Positions 20,942 to 30,230 are shown, counted from the first letter of the stretch. The stretch: 64,000 nt of DNA from Thermoguttaceae bacterium (GCA_017447745.1 JAFSMW010000041.1:32255-96254); one strand, 5' to 3'. The notes: generated by a model not told the origin, from the letters alone. Numbers and translations are program-made.

Positions 20942-20977
20942 AAAAAAAGAAGTGAGAGTTTTTTACGCCCTCACTTC
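20942..20977 (-). terminator. Terminator of porin gene 2
   Basis: Stem GAAGTGAG/CTCACTTC (20949-20956 with 20970-20977); the minus strand then has seven T (20942-20948). Confidence 0.8.
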
Positions 20978-21008
20978 CTGCTTTAATAATCGCTATTCTG
21001 CAAGGCGC

Positions 21009-22484
21009 CTAGAACGTCAGCATAACGTCGAATCCGATGGTGAACTGATCAGGTCGACCGTTAAGTATATAAATATCTTTATCGGAAAGTTTATCATACC
21101 GAAGTTCAGGTCGGATGTACAGGTTTTGGAGACCTGCTGGATGATAGTTCAATCCGATGCCGAAGGTTGTCATTTCAAAGTTGTTTAATCCAGATAGCTT
21201 CAACCATTCCGCACGAAAACCGACTTTTGTACAGCCGTTGAGATCATAGTATAAATGCTGTCCCAGAATTAACGTGCGAACACAGACGTCAGGATTATCT
21301 GACTGATCGAAGTCTGAATAATGCAGAATTGAAACGGATTCCAAACGTCCTGTAAGCTGCAAATCTAATACGACGTCATGTGCTGATCCTACGCCTTTTC
21401 CGTCCGCAAACCAATACGGTCCAACAAATCCGCTTACACCGCCATGTTCGCCTCCAATTTCAGCAGTTCCAGCCAGAAATGCATATTTGATGGATGCATA
21501 TTTATTCATTCGGTAGGTAAACGCGCCAGTAACCATTCCTTCGCCATATTCGCTGTTGTCAAAGCCGTTGTTCCAGCCGTTGACCCAGCCAAGGGTTATG
21601 TCGAGGTTTTCAAAACCGCGGTACGTTGCCAAAACGCCCGTCTGACTTACCGGACTAACCTGGCAAAGCAAACCCTTGGTATAGAAGAAACGGCTGTTAG
21701 CGGTAGCTCCTTCGTATCCCATTACTCCATAAAAATGACCCAATTTAACTGACCAGTTGTTAATAGCCATTTCCATGTACAATTGCGGCATGGCAAATCC
21801 GTAGGAATCAATATCGTAGGCTTCAGAACCAGGATCGTACATGTGTCCAGTTACCCATGAGTCATCCCAACCGCGAGCGGAACGGAAGATACGGGCGTCT
21901 TCGCCGAACATGAAGTCAATGCCAAAGCCGAAATCATATCCACAGCCGCCGGTGTACGCTTTTTTCTCTGCTGCAACGTACAGGGCGTTAAACGCTGGCG
22001 TTGTATTGCTCCAGCAGTCTGTATATCCGTTGCTTCTATCGCCGGCAAAGTTGGTGAAGTATCCAGCATTCATATAGCCAGACCAGCAAACGCCTTCGCA
22101 GAGAGATTTCTTCAGTTTTCCAAAGAATAAGTCAGCGCAGCCGTGAGGAGCGCAGGAACCGCAAAGACCGTTGCAGCCGGCATTGCCGCAAGCGGAGCAG
22201 AAACCGCAGCCCGGAGCGGCAGAAAGAGCGCCTGAATTGCAGGCTGCTGGTGAGCAAGACGCTGGCGCGGCGCTGTCTGTGCTTGGGTTGTTGGAATTGC
22301 AATCCGCTGCAGGAGTGGAAACGGGATCAGCTGCGGCGGCAGGATCGCAAGCTGCCGCTGCTGCGGCTGGATCGCAGGCTGCGGCGATGCTGCCGGAAGC
22401 TGCAAATGTTTGACTCGCAAACAGACCGAAAACAGCTATTGCTATTCCGGTTAAAAGCGCTATTTTTTTCATGATAATACCCAT
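21009..22484 (-). CDS. BBP2-type outer-membrane porin, paralog 2
   Basis: 491 aa, the longest mature form of the array. Signal peptide to about residue 30, then Ala-Cys-Asp-Pro repeats (about 35-75), then a Cys cluster (CGFCSACGNAGCNGLCGSC, about 94-115), then the barrel (about 125-491) ending IGFDVMLTF. The barrel keeps the family landmarks (FAGDRSNGYTDCW, DFGFGIDFMFGEDARIFRS, MPQLYMEMAINNWSVKLGHFYG). Pairs of Cys in the mature N-terminus could form disulfides or bind metal; which of these is not decidable from sequence. Own terminator and own leader, so it is transcribed separately. MGIIM start as in the paralogs; the inner ATG is at 22472. Confidence 0.87.
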   Translation of the reverse strand: MGIIMKKIALLTGIAIAVFGLFASQTFAASGSIAAACDPAAAAAACDPAAAADPVSTPAADCNSNNPSTDSAAPASCSPAACNSGALSAAPGCGFCSACGNAGCNGLCGSCAPHGCADLFFGKLKKSLCEGVCWSGYMNAGYFTNFAGDRSNGYTDCWSNTTPAFNALYVAAEKKAYTGGCGYDFGFGIDFMFGEDARIFRSARGWDDSWVTGHMYDPGSEAYDIDSYGFAMPQLYMEMAINNWSVKLGHFYGVMGYEGATANSRFFYTKGLLCQVSPVSQTGVLATYRGFENLDITLGWVNGWNNGFDNSEYGEGMVTGAFTYRMNKYASIKYAFLAGTAEIGGEHGGVSGFVGPYWFADGKGVGSAHDVVLDLQLTGRLESVSILHYSDFDQSDNPDVCVRTLILGQHLYYDLNGCTKVGFRAEWLKLSGLNNFEMTTFGIGLNYHPAGLQNLYIRPELRYDKLSDKDIYILNGRPDQFTIGFDVMLTF

Positions 22485-22508
22485 TGACCATAAAAATCAT
22501 TGATAATT

Positions 22509-22525
22509 CGACGCCCTTGGTGTCG
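22509..22525 (-). promoter_or_regulatory. 5' UTR hairpin upstream of porin 2
   Basis: CGACGCC/GGTGTCG stem (one G-T pair) with a 3-nt loop, ending 25 nt before the MGIIM start. Equivalent hairpins stand 25-27 nt before porins 3 and 4. The remaining spacer up to the porin 3 terminator is AT-rich and contains a promoter-like block shared with the other porins (TTTATCTATTTTATCTAACC on the minus strand). Confidence 0.55.
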
Positions 22526-22693
22526 CATACTGTTTTTAATCGGAATAAAGTGTAACAGGATAAAACATTCTGCCTTTTTTGCGGGTTATTCTGTTTGTAG
22601 CGGTTATCCTGGTTAGATAAAATAGATAAATTTGATTGAAGGCATAAAATGCTATATGAATATTACTTTGTAACTTGTCGATTGCTGTTAATT

Positions 22694-22729
22694 AAAAAAT
22701 CCCCGTGAGAATTTTGCTTCCTCCGGGGA
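22694..22729 (-). terminator. Terminator of porin gene 3
   Basis: Stem TCCCCG/CGGGGA (22700-22705 with 22724-22729); on the minus strand a run of T follows (22694-22699). Confidence 0.75.
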
Positions 22730-22808
22730 CTTTGTTATTTGATAGGTCAATAGACCACAAGCGTTTAGTGGTTCAAAGCTTCTTCGCGGTTTGCTAACCG
22801 CTTGTTTT

Positions 22809-24215
22809 TTAGAACGTCAGCATGACGTCGAATCCGATGGTGAACTGGTCTGGACGTCCGTTAAGCATAGCTGTATTTGTGGATTTGTCGTATCTCAGTT
22901 CCGGTCGGATGTACAGATTCTGATATCCAGCCGGGTGGTAGTTCAATCCAATTCCCAGAGTTGTCAGTTCGGTATCGTCAATCGAGGTCTTCAGCCATTC
23001 AGCGCGGAAGCCCAATTTGGTGCAGCAGTTGAGGTCTCGATACAGGTGTTCACCCCAGACGAGGACGGTGTCGCCGTCGAAATCGCCGTAGTAAAAGAGG
23101 GTAACTGATTCCAGGTATCTTGTCAGCTGCAGGTCAAAGACGACGTTGTGAACGGATGCGTCGCCTTTTGCCGAAGCTGGCGCAATCGGTCCGAGAGCTC
23201 CCAGCGGAACTGCAACGTCGCATGTGCCAGCCAGGAAGGCGTATTTGATAGACGCGCATTCAGTTATATGATAAGTGAACGCGCCTTCGACCATGTTTTC
23301 GCCGTATTCGTTATCGAAGCCGTTGCCCCAACCGTTGATCCAACCGAGGGTAATGTCGAGGTTCTCGAATCCGTTATAACTTGCCAAAATGCCTGTCTGA
23401 GCTACCGGACTGACCGAGCAGAGCAGACCTTTAGTATAGAAGAAGCGGCTGTTGGCTGTAGCTCCTTCGTATCCAAGCAAGCCATAAAAATGACCTGCCT
23501 TGATAGTCCAGTTATTGATAGCGGCTTCAACATACAATTGCGGCATGGCAAAGCCGTAGGACGGACGACCGTCGGACATGTGTCCTGTATACCAGTTTTC
23601 ATCTAAACCGTGAACGGAACGGAGGATTCGGGCGTCTTCGCCGAACATGAAGTCTACTCCAAAGCCGACGTCGTAGCCGCAGCCGCCGGTATAAGCCTTT
23701 TTCGTAGCGGATACGTACAGCGCATTGAAAGCCGGGGTCGTTTCGCTCCAGCAATCTGTATAGCCATTGCTGCGGTCGCCGGCGAAGTTGGTGAAGTAAC
23801 CAGCGTTCATGTAGCCAGACCAGCAAATTCCTTCGCAAATGGATTTCTTCAGTTTTCCGAAGAATGGATCAGCGCAGCCATGACGTCCGCAAAGCCCGTT
23901 GCAGCCGAAATCGCCACAGGCGGAGCAGGTTCCGCAGCTCGGAGCTGCTGAGAGGCAACCAGGATTGCACGCAACAGCCGCTGCTGGATCGCATGAGGCT
24001 GGCGCTGCGCAGGTGGCAGGCGCGGGATCGCATGCGACAGGCGCCGGGTCGCACGCTGAAACCGCCGGATCGCAGGCGGCTGCAGCGGCTGCTGGATCGC
24101 ATGCCGTGGAGGTGCAGGCAGATGCTGCAAATGTTTGACTGGCAAACAGACCGGAAATAGCCAGCGCTATTCCCAAAAAAAGTTTGGTTTGGTTTCGGTT
24201 CATGATAATACCCAT
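22809..24215 (-). CDS. BBP2-type outer-membrane porin, paralog 3
   Basis: 468 aa from the MGIIM start at 24215 (frame opens two codons earlier at 24221; inner ATG at 24203). Signal peptide to about 30, then Ala-Cys-Asp-Pro repeats at least five times (about 36-72), a Cys cluster (CGTCSACGDFGCNGLCG), the linker FFGKLKKSICEGICWSGYMNAG and a barrel ending IGFDVMLTF. Closest to paralog 4, with which it shares GYTDCWSETTPAFNALYVSATKKAYTGGCG almost exactly. Expected to be an outer-membrane pore. The repeat number in the N-terminal segment differs among the paralogs, which fits slippage at the GC-rich codons. Confidence 0.87.
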   Translation of the reverse strand: MGIIMNRNQTKLFLGIALAISGLFASQTFAASACTSTACDPAAAAAACDPAVSACDPAPVACDPAPATCAAPASCDPAAAVACNPGCLSAAPSCGTCSACGDFGCNGLCGRHGCADPFFGKLKKSICEGICWSGYMNAGYFTNFAGDRSNGYTDCWSETTPAFNALYVSATKKAYTGGCGYDVGFGVDFMFGEDARILRSVHGLDENWYTGHMSDGRPSYGFAMPQLYVEAAINNWTIKAGHFYGLLGYEGATANSRFFYTKGLLCSVSPVAQTGILASYNGFENLDITLGWINGWGNGFDNEYGENMVEGAFTYHITECASIKYAFLAGTCDVAVPLGALGPIAPASAKGDASVHNVVFDLQLTRYLESVTLFYYGDFDGDTVLVWGEHLYRDLNCCTKLGFRAEWLKTSIDDTELTTLGIGLNYHPAGYQNLYIRPELRYDKSTNTAMLNGRPDQFTIGFDVMLTF

Positions 24216-24239
24216 TAACAATAAAGAATGTTGTATGTA

Positions 24240-24257
24240 CGACGCATCCTCGCGTCG
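24240..24257 (-). promoter_or_regulatory. 5' UTR hairpin upstream of porin 3
   Basis: CGACGC/GCGTCG stem with a 6-nt loop, 25 nt before the MGIIM start at 24215. Confidence 0.6.
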
Positions 24258-24546
24258 ATCGATATATAAATCGGGTAGAAAGCCTGGAATTATCGATTAT
24301 TTGAAATAATTTATTATTGTACCGATTGTTCCGATATTCCAGCTCGGATTATGCCGGATATAACGAAATGAATGGCGAAGAAGAGAGCGGAAAGAGAGAC
24401 GGTTCGGGCTGGTCAGTATCCCCAAAAGCTACGAGTAGTGAGAATAAACAAAGCGACCAACGGGAGCGATTTTAATATGTTTCGCGCGGGAACGCAGACT
24501 GGGAGCGGCGCCTCGCCGCCTCGCAACTCGCAACTCGCAACTAAAT

Positions 24547-24582
24547 TAAAAATCCCCGGGAGAATTGCTTCTTCCGGGGACT
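24547..24582 (-). terminator. Terminator of porin gene 4
   Basis: Stem TCCCCGG/CCGGGGA (24553-24559 with 24574-24580); on the minus strand a T run follows. Stem and loop are very close to the porin 3 terminator, as expected of duplicated gene units. Confidence 0.75.
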
Positions 24583-24686
24583 TTATTATTTGAAGATTAT
24601 CCGAATCTTCAGAGGAGTTTTGGTCAACAGGCAGTGAGTTTTATGCGTTCAAATCCTTTTTTACGCAATGTTTACACTGTTTGTTT

Positions 24687-26129
24687 TTAGAACGTCAGCA
24701 TGACGTCGAATCCGATGGTGAACTGGTCAACTCGTCCGTTGAGCAAATCCGTATTTAAGGATTTGTCGTATCGCAGTTCCGGTCTGATGTACAGGTTCTG
24801 GTATCCAGCTGGGTGATAGTTCAATCCGATTCCGTAGGTGGTCAGTTCGGATTCAGTAATGGATTCTTTCAACCATTCAGCTCGGAATCCCAGTTTGGTG
24901 CAGCAGTTGAGGTCGTAGTACAGGTGTTCTCCCAAGGCGAGGACCGTGTTGCCATCGAAATCGCCGTAGTACAGGAGAGAAACCGATTCAAAGCGACCAG
25001 TCAGTTGCAGGTCAAGGACAACGTTGTGAACGGAAGCATCGCCTTTGCCTGCCAAGGCGTTGTCAACTCCGAGGAAGCCGGTCGGTCCAGCCAGGTCGGT
25101 TGTGCCAGCCATGAAGGCGTATTTGATAGACGCATATTCATTCATGTGGTAGGTGAATGCGCCTTCGATCATGCCTTCGCCGTATTCGCTGTTGTCGAAA
25201 CCGTTGCCCCAACCATTGACCCAACCGAGGGTTACGTCGAGGTTCTGGAGTCCGCTGTAGGTCGCCAAAACGCCAGTCTGAGCAACCGGGCTAACCGAGC
25301 AAATCAGACCTTTGGTGTAGAAGAAGCGGCTGGGGGCGGTAGCTCCTTCGTATCCGAGTACTCCATAAAAATGCCCCATCTTAACTGACCAGTTGTTGAT
25401 CGCCATTTCCATGTACAACTGCGGCATGGCAAATCCGTAGGAATCGCGTCCATCGGACATGTGTCCGGTTGTCCAGCTTTGATCCCAACCGCGAGCGGAA
25501 CGCAGGATTCGGGCGTCTTCGCCGAACATGAAGTCCATTCCGAAGCCAATGTCGTAGCCACAGCCGCCGGTATAAGCCTTTTTAGTTGCGGATAAGTACA
25601 GGGCGTTGAAAGCCGGGGTCGTTTCGCTCCAGCAATCAGTATAGCCATTGCTGCGATCGCCTTTGAAGTTGGTGAAGTAACCAGCGTTCATGTATCCAGA
25701 CCAGCAAGTGCCTTCGCAAATGGATTTCTTCAGTTTCCCGAAGAAAGGATCAGCGCATCCATGACGCTTGCAAAAACCGTTGCAGCCAAAGCGACCGCAG
25801 TCCGAGCAGGCTCCGCAGCCCGGGGCGGCAGAAAGGCAACCGGATTTGCAACCGGAATTGCAGGCCGCAGCGGCTGCCGGGTCGCAAGATGGCGACGAGG
25901 CGCAAGTTGCAGAGAGAGCTCCGGCGCAGTCTGCTTCTGCTGGGGGAACAGGCGCGTCAGGCGCGGAATCGGCGGCGGCAGCAGCCGGATCGCATGCCGC
26001 AGCGGCAGCAGCCGGATCGCATGCCGCAGTAGTGCAGCCAGACGCTGCAAATGTTTGACTCGCAAACAGACCGGAAATCGCCACAGCTATTCCGGCGAAA
26101 AGATTGAGCTTTTTCATAATCATACCCAT
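24687..26129 (-). CDS. BBP2-type outer-membrane porin, paralog 4
   Basis: 480 aa from the MGMIM start at 26129; the frame is open to 26384, but the upstream 85 codons are basic, lack homology to the paralogs and include the leader hairpin, so I exclude them. Signal peptide to about 30 (GLFASQTFAAS). The N-terminal segment holds two near-perfect 27-bp repeats (26 kb region) coding Ala/Cys/Asp/Pro, then an Asp/Pro/Ala stretch and a Cys cluster (CGACSDCGRFGCNGFC), then the barrel ending IGFDVMLTF. It probably forms the same kind of outer-membrane pore as its neighbours. Divergently transcribed from the GH106-like gene. Confidence 0.87.
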   Translation of the reverse strand: MGMIMKKLNLFAGIAVAISGLFASQTFAASGCTTAACDPAAAAAACDPAAAAADSAPDAPVPPAEADCAGALSATCASSPSCDPAAAAACNSGCKSGCLSAAPGCGACSDCGRFGCNGFCKRHGCADPFFGKLKKSICEGTCWSGYMNAGYFTNFKGDRSNGYTDCWSETTPAFNALYLSATKKAYTGGCGYDIGFGMDFMFGEDARILRSARGWDQSWTTGHMSDGRDSYGFAMPQLYMEMAINNWSVKMGHFYGVLGYEGATAPSRFFYTKGLICSVSPVAQTGVLATYSGLQNLDVTLGWVNGWGNGFDNSEYGEGMIEGAFTYHMNEYASIKYAFMAGTTDLAGPTGFLGVDNALAGKGDASVHNVVLDLQLTGRFESVSLLYYGDFDGNTVLALGEHLYYDLNCCTKLGFRAEWLKESITESELTTYGIGLNYHPAGYQNLYIRPELRYDKSLNTDLLNGRVDQFTIGFDVMLTF

Positions 26130-26456
26130 TGTCCAAAAAATTTGTTTGCGTTCCCGACGCTTCCTGCGTCTGACAGAACAAATGTCATTTACAAATATTT
26201 TTGCCCTTTTTTTCTTAGGCTTTAGGGGTATCGGAATCTTTCTGTATCGAATCTGAAAGAAAATGTAAAAATATCTGTTGTACAGGTTGTATCGGTTGTT
26301 TCGATTAAGTAAAATGGGTAAATTTGACTCTGAAAGTAGTGATATTATAGTACTATTCCTTACTCCCTTAATCCCGTGTTGCATTTAATTATTTCATCTG
26401 GTATAATCAGTAGAAGCCATAAATCATTTATAACCTTAATCAAAAGGAGATTTAAG
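26130..26456. promoter_or_regulatory. Divergent spacer with porin 4 leader hairpin
   Basis: GACGC/GCGTC hairpin with 5-nt loop at 26156-26170, 27 nt from the porin start. A minus-strand block (TTTACCCATTTTACTTAATC and CGATACAACC, about 26285-26325) has counterparts at similar distance before porins 1 and 2 and may be the promoter region. The right end holds the AAGGAGA ribosome binding site (26443-26449) of the GH106-like gene. Confidence 0.55.
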
Positions 26457-29400
26457 ATGAAAAGAACGACCCTGATTCTGTTTGCGGCGTTGACTGCGAT
26501 TTGCAGTTTGACGTTCGCTCAGAACACAAAACTGAATCCGGCGATGCATCCGTCGATTGACGAGATGAAGTCGCGCTTTGTTAATCCGGGGCGGGATTAC
26601 GCGACCGCGCCGTTGTGGGTTTGGAACGATTTGCTCACAGACGATCAAATTCGTCACACTATGCAGGATTTGGCGGCGCAGGACGTCAAGCAGGTTTTCG
26701 TTCATCCGCGCCCGGGGCTGATGACGCCGTATTTGTCGGAAGACTGGTTCCATTTATGGAAAACGGCTTTTGACGAGGCGGAAAAGCTCGACATGAACGT
26801 CTGGATTTACGACGAGAACTCGTATCCAACCGGGTTTGCCGGCGGTCTGGTTCCAGAAGCGATGCCGGATTCCCGCGGCAAGGGATTGATCGTCTTTCGT
26901 CGGGACGCTGTAACAGACGCTAACGGAAACTGGACGGCTGGCGCGGACGTCGTCTACGTTGTTCAGGTTCTTTCAGACGGCTCCAAAAAGGATTTGTCAC
27001 AGCTGTACCATCAAACCAAAACCGGCAAGCTGGACGGCGAGTTCTTAAAGAAAAAAGCGGACGACGTAAGTTGGATTTTGGGTAAGTACAACTGGGCGGG
27101 CGCGTCTCAGTGGTTTGGCGGAAAGTATTACGTCGACTTGATGAAGCCCGGCGTTACCCAGAAGTTTATCGAAGTTACTCACGAAGCGTATCGAAAGCAT
27201 ATCGGCGATCAGTTTGGAAAGCGATGCCCAGGAATTTTCTCGGACGAAGCGCAGATCACCCCAGGCGGGAATTTGTCCTGGACGGACGATCTGCCGGAAG
27301 TCTTTGAAACGCAGCATGGATACAGCATCGTCGACAATTTAACCTCTTTGACGGAAGAAACCGGCGACTGGCGCCGCGTTCGTCACGATTATTATCAAAC
27401 CCTGTGTTTCCTGTTTACGGAACGCTGGTCAAAGCCGGTTCACGACTGGTGCGAAGCCAACGGTATGCAATGGACGGGGCATTATTGGGAACACGGCTGG
27501 CCTAACGCCGGGCACGTTCCAGACAACATGGCGATGTACTACTGGCATCAGCGTCCGGCAATCGACATGTTGATGAACACGTACAGCCGCGACGGCGGGC
27601 AGTTTGGGAACTCTCGAGCGGGGCGCGAGCTGTCGTCGGTCGCTCATCAAAACGGGTTGTCCAGAACTCTGTCGGAAAACTACGGAGCTGGCGGCTGGGA
27701 TATCCGCTTTGAAGACCTCAAACGATTGGGCGACTGGTCGTACGCCGTCGGCGTCAATACGACGGACGAGCATTTGTCGTACATCTCCATTCGCGGGGCG
27801 CGAAAGCACGACCATCCGCAGTCCTTCTCGTATCACGCTCCCTGCTTTGAACAGTACAAACATCTGGCGGACTACTGGACTCGTCTGTCCTATATGCTGT
27901 CGTCGGGCGAGTTGACCCAACAGCGATTCCTGTTGATTGAACCGACGACAACCGCCTGGATGTATCAGCGTCACGGTAATCTTGGCAGAATCGGAAACGT
28001 TTTTAGAGATACCGTCAAACGCCTGGAAGAGCTTCAGGCGGACTACGACATCGGCTCTGAATACATCATTGAAAAGATCGGGCGCGTTTCCGAGTCCGGC
28101 AAATTCGTCGTCGGCAAGGCGCAGTACGATTACGTCGTCCTGCCGGATACGCTGGAAAATATCGACGTCCCGACGCTCAAACTGCTGGATCAGTACGTTA
28201 AGCAGAACGGTAAAGTCGTCTCGTTGGGCGGAAAGATTGCGTTTGTAGAAGGCGCTGCGCTTGACAAACAGTCTGAGGACATTCAAAAAATGGCGGAAAA
28301 TGTAACAGCCGCCATGCAGGTCAAAACGATTGACGAACTCGACTTGAACAATCAGCCGATTCGTCTGGTTCCTGAAACGGCTCCGACTGACACGTTCCAC
28401 ATGCTGCGTCAAACGGAGAACGCGTATATTCTCTTTGTCTGCAACGCCAGCATGGACGCATACGCCAAAGGCGCGATTCAGCTTGGAATAGGCAGTAGGC
28501 AAGAGGCAGTAGGCAGTAGTGAGGACGCTTCGCGTAATTCTCGCAACACGCAACTCGCAACTCTCAACTTTAACGACGTCTGCGTTGAACAGTTCGACCC
28601 GTTTACCGGCAAGATCAGCGCGTATTCCAGCCCGAATTATGACATCCCGCCATGCGGTTCGCTCCTGCTGACCTTTACGCTTGGCAAGAAGCCCGCTGCG
28701 GCAGAAAAGACGGAAGAAGCCAGCCGCGTTATCGTTCCAACGAAGGATTGGACGACCAAACGTCTTGACGACAACGTTTTGCTCATTGACTACATGGACG
28801 TTCAAATTGGAAACGAGACGCATAAAAACCAGTACTTCTATCCCGCCAACGCTTGGCTGTGGCAGAAGAACGGGTTCCCCAAGTCTCCGTGGGACAACGG
28901 CGTTCAGCTTCGCGACACGCTGCTCAAGCACGAGTTTGCTGACAACTCCGGGTTTACTCAGACGTACCGGTTTACCGTTGCAGACGGGTTCAAGCCGGGC
29001 AAGCTGCAGTTCGTCTGCGAGAACCCGACGGGATACCATGTAACAGTCAACGGTACCCCGGTTGACCCGATTCCCGGCGCGTGGAAGTTCGACCGTTCTT
29101 TTGGCGTTTACGACATAGCCTCGCTCGTTAAGGCGGGAGAAAACGTCGTTACGCTGACGGCGGACAAGATGACCGTTTTTCATGAGATCATGCCGGCGTG
29201 GGTTTTGGGCGAATTCTCGCTCGAATCGGCGGCGCAGGGCTTTGTTATCGTTCCTGACCGCGGCTTGCAGGCGCCCAACGGCGAGGAGGAAGAACCCCAG
29301 CTGATTCATACCAGCGCTCTGGAGGGCGTTTCCTGGCTCAATTCCGGATTCGATTTCCAGCCCGGCGTTCGCGACTTCGCCCCGGCGATTACGTTCTCTC

Positions 29401-30230
29401 TGCCGACGAAACAGACTGTTACAGGAATTCGCGTTTGGAACTACTGCGAAGCCAACCTGTCGCAGCGCGGCGTTAAACAGACGGAACTGTTTGCTGACGG
29501 TGTCAGCATCGGAACTTTTACGTTCAAACAGGGCGACACAACGTCAGAAACGATTCTCTTTGACAAACCCGTCGCCTGCAAGGATTTGACGTTCAAGATT
29601 CTGTCGAACTGGAAGGGAATTACGTACCCGCTGGACGAATCGTTTAAGGGAACGACTCGCGAAGGGAACGGAAATGACAACGCCTTTGTCGGCTTGGCGG
29701 AAGTTCAGCTTCTGACCAGCGTCGACGGGAAACAGACGGTTCTTCCCGGCGTTTCCGCCAAAGCGACGTCCGAACTGAAGTACCGAAACCATAACCGTCA
29801 GGCGCAGTTCGCCGCCAACGGAGCAGGGCTGGAAACCGCGACCGCCAACGGCTGGGCGGGATTAGGCGCGCCGTTCTATTCCGGAGCGGTTGACTATACT
29901 CAGACGATTACGAAAACCGCCGGCAAGACGCTTGTTCAGCTTCCCCCGATTCGCGAGGGCTGGAACGGCGCTGTTGCAGTCGTCCTGGTCAACGGAGAGA
30001 AAGTCGGAACGATTGCTCTGAAGTACGATTCCGTCGATATTACTTCCGCCTTGAAAGACGGGGAGAACGACGTAACCGTTCGCATTTACGGAACGCCGAA
30101 AAACCTGTACGGCCCGCATCATGCCGGACGCCTTCGCGGCTCCGCCTGGCCCGGCAGTTTCCACGGCGCCCCGGCAACCATGCCTGCCGGCGTCCGTTAC
30201 GACGTCATTCCGTACGGACTGTTCCGGTAG
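26457..30230 (+). CDS. GH106-like secreted glycoside hydrolase (putative alpha-L-rhamnosidase)
   Basis: 1257 aa from the ATG at 26457 (AAGGAGA ahead of it). Signal peptide about 1-22 (ends LTFAQ). The catalytic region begins with PLWVWNDLLTDDQIRHTMQDL and VFVHPRPGLMTPYLSEDWF, the pattern of GH106-type proteins that open with a (beta/alpha)8 barrel; conserved IYDENSYPTGFAGG and FSDEAQ follow (about 110-260). C-terminal half: jelly-roll or galactose-binding-like modules (about 790-880, 960-1070 and 1110-1257). GH106 enzymes release alpha-L-rhamnose from plant pectin and other glycans; substrate here is inferred from family only. About 25 residues near 678-703 are encoded by repeat DNA. The stop codon lies against an ACCGCGTAGCGGTT palindrome. 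Confidence 0.75.
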   Translation: MKRTTLILFAALTAICSLTFAQNTKLNPAMHPSIDEMKSRFVNPGRDYATAPLWVWNDLLTDDQIRHTMQDLAAQDVKQVFVHPRPGLMTPYLSEDWFHLWKTAFDEAEKLDMNVWIYDENSYPTGFAGGLVPEAMPDSRGKGLIVFRRDAVTDANGNWTAGADVVYVVQVLSDGSKKDLSQLYHQTKTGKLDGEFLKKKADDVSWILGKYNWAGASQWFGGKYYVDLMKPGVTQKFIEVTHEAYRKHIGDQFGKRCPGIFSDEAQITPGGNLSWTDDLPEVFETQHGYSIVDNLTSLTEETGDWRRVRHDYYQTLCFLFTERWSKPVHDWCEANGMQWTGHYWEHGWPNAGHVPDNMAMYYWHQRPAIDMLMNTYSRDGGQFGNSRAGRELSSVAHQNGLSRTLSENYGAGGWDIRFEDLKRLGDWSYAVGVNTTDEHLSYISIRGARKHDHPQSFSYHAPCFEQYKHLADYWTRLSYMLSSGELTQQRFLLIEPTTTAWMYQRHGNLGRIGNVFRDTVKRLEELQADYDIGSEYIIEKIGRVSESGKFVVGKAQYDYVVLPDTLENIDVPTLKLLDQYVKQNGKVVSLGGKIAFVEGAALDKQSEDIQKMAENVTAAMQVKTIDELDLNNQPIRLVPETAPTDTFHMLRQTENAYILFVCNASMDAYAKGAIQLGIGSRQEAVGSSEDASRNSRNTQLATLNFNDVCVEQFDPFTGKISAYSSPNYDIPPCGSLLLTFTLGKKPAAAEKTEEASRVIVPTKDWTTKRLDDNVLLIDYMDVQIGNETHKNQYFYPANAWLWQKNGFPKSPWDNGVQLRDTLLKHEFADNSGFTQTYRFTVADGFKPGKLQFVCENPTGYHVTVNGTPVDPIPGAWKFDRSFGVYDIASLVKAGENVVTLTADKMTVFHEIMPAWVLGEFSLESAAQGFVIVPDRGLQAPNGEEEEPQLIHTSALEGVSWLNSGFDFQPGVRDFAPAITFSLPTKQTVTGIRVWNYCEANLSQRGVKQTELFADGVSIGTFTFKQGDTTSETILFDKPVACKDLTFKILSNWKGITYPLDESFKGTTREGNGNDNAFVGLAEVQLLTSVDGKQTVLPGVSAKATSELKYRNHNRQAQFAANGAGLETATANGWAGLGAPFYSGAVDYTQTITKTAGKTLVQLPPIREGWNGAVAVVLVNGEKVGTIALKYDSVDITSALKDGENDVTVRIYGTPKNLYGPHHAGRLRGSAWPGSFHGAPATMPAGVRYDVIPYGLFR
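28489..28567. repeat. Heptamer repeats in frame within the GH106-like gene
   Basis: Units of AGGCAGT/AGGCAAG (28489-28520) followed by CGCAACT-type units (28541-28567). Read in frame as IGSRQEAVGSSEDASRNSRN, between a beta-strand segment and the next conserved segment (FNDVCVEQFDPFTG). Confidence 0.75.

Larger units (their letters stand above)
24216..24686. other. Porin 3 leader and porin 4 downstream region
   Basis: Contains the GACGC/GCGTC leader hairpin of porin 3 (24240-24257), an AT-rich presumed promoter zone (24260-24365), an unexplained stretch, a direct repeat of CGCAACT units (about 24522-24542; similar units at 28540-28567) and the porin 4 terminator. No credible gene. Confidence 0.5.

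Noticed and set aside
27429..29309. 626-aa open frame on the minus strand, opposite the GH106-like gene
   Set aside because: It is the antisense shadow of a well-supported enzyme; composition is Arg/Val/Asn-rich without any domain, and it has no ribosome binding site or signal.
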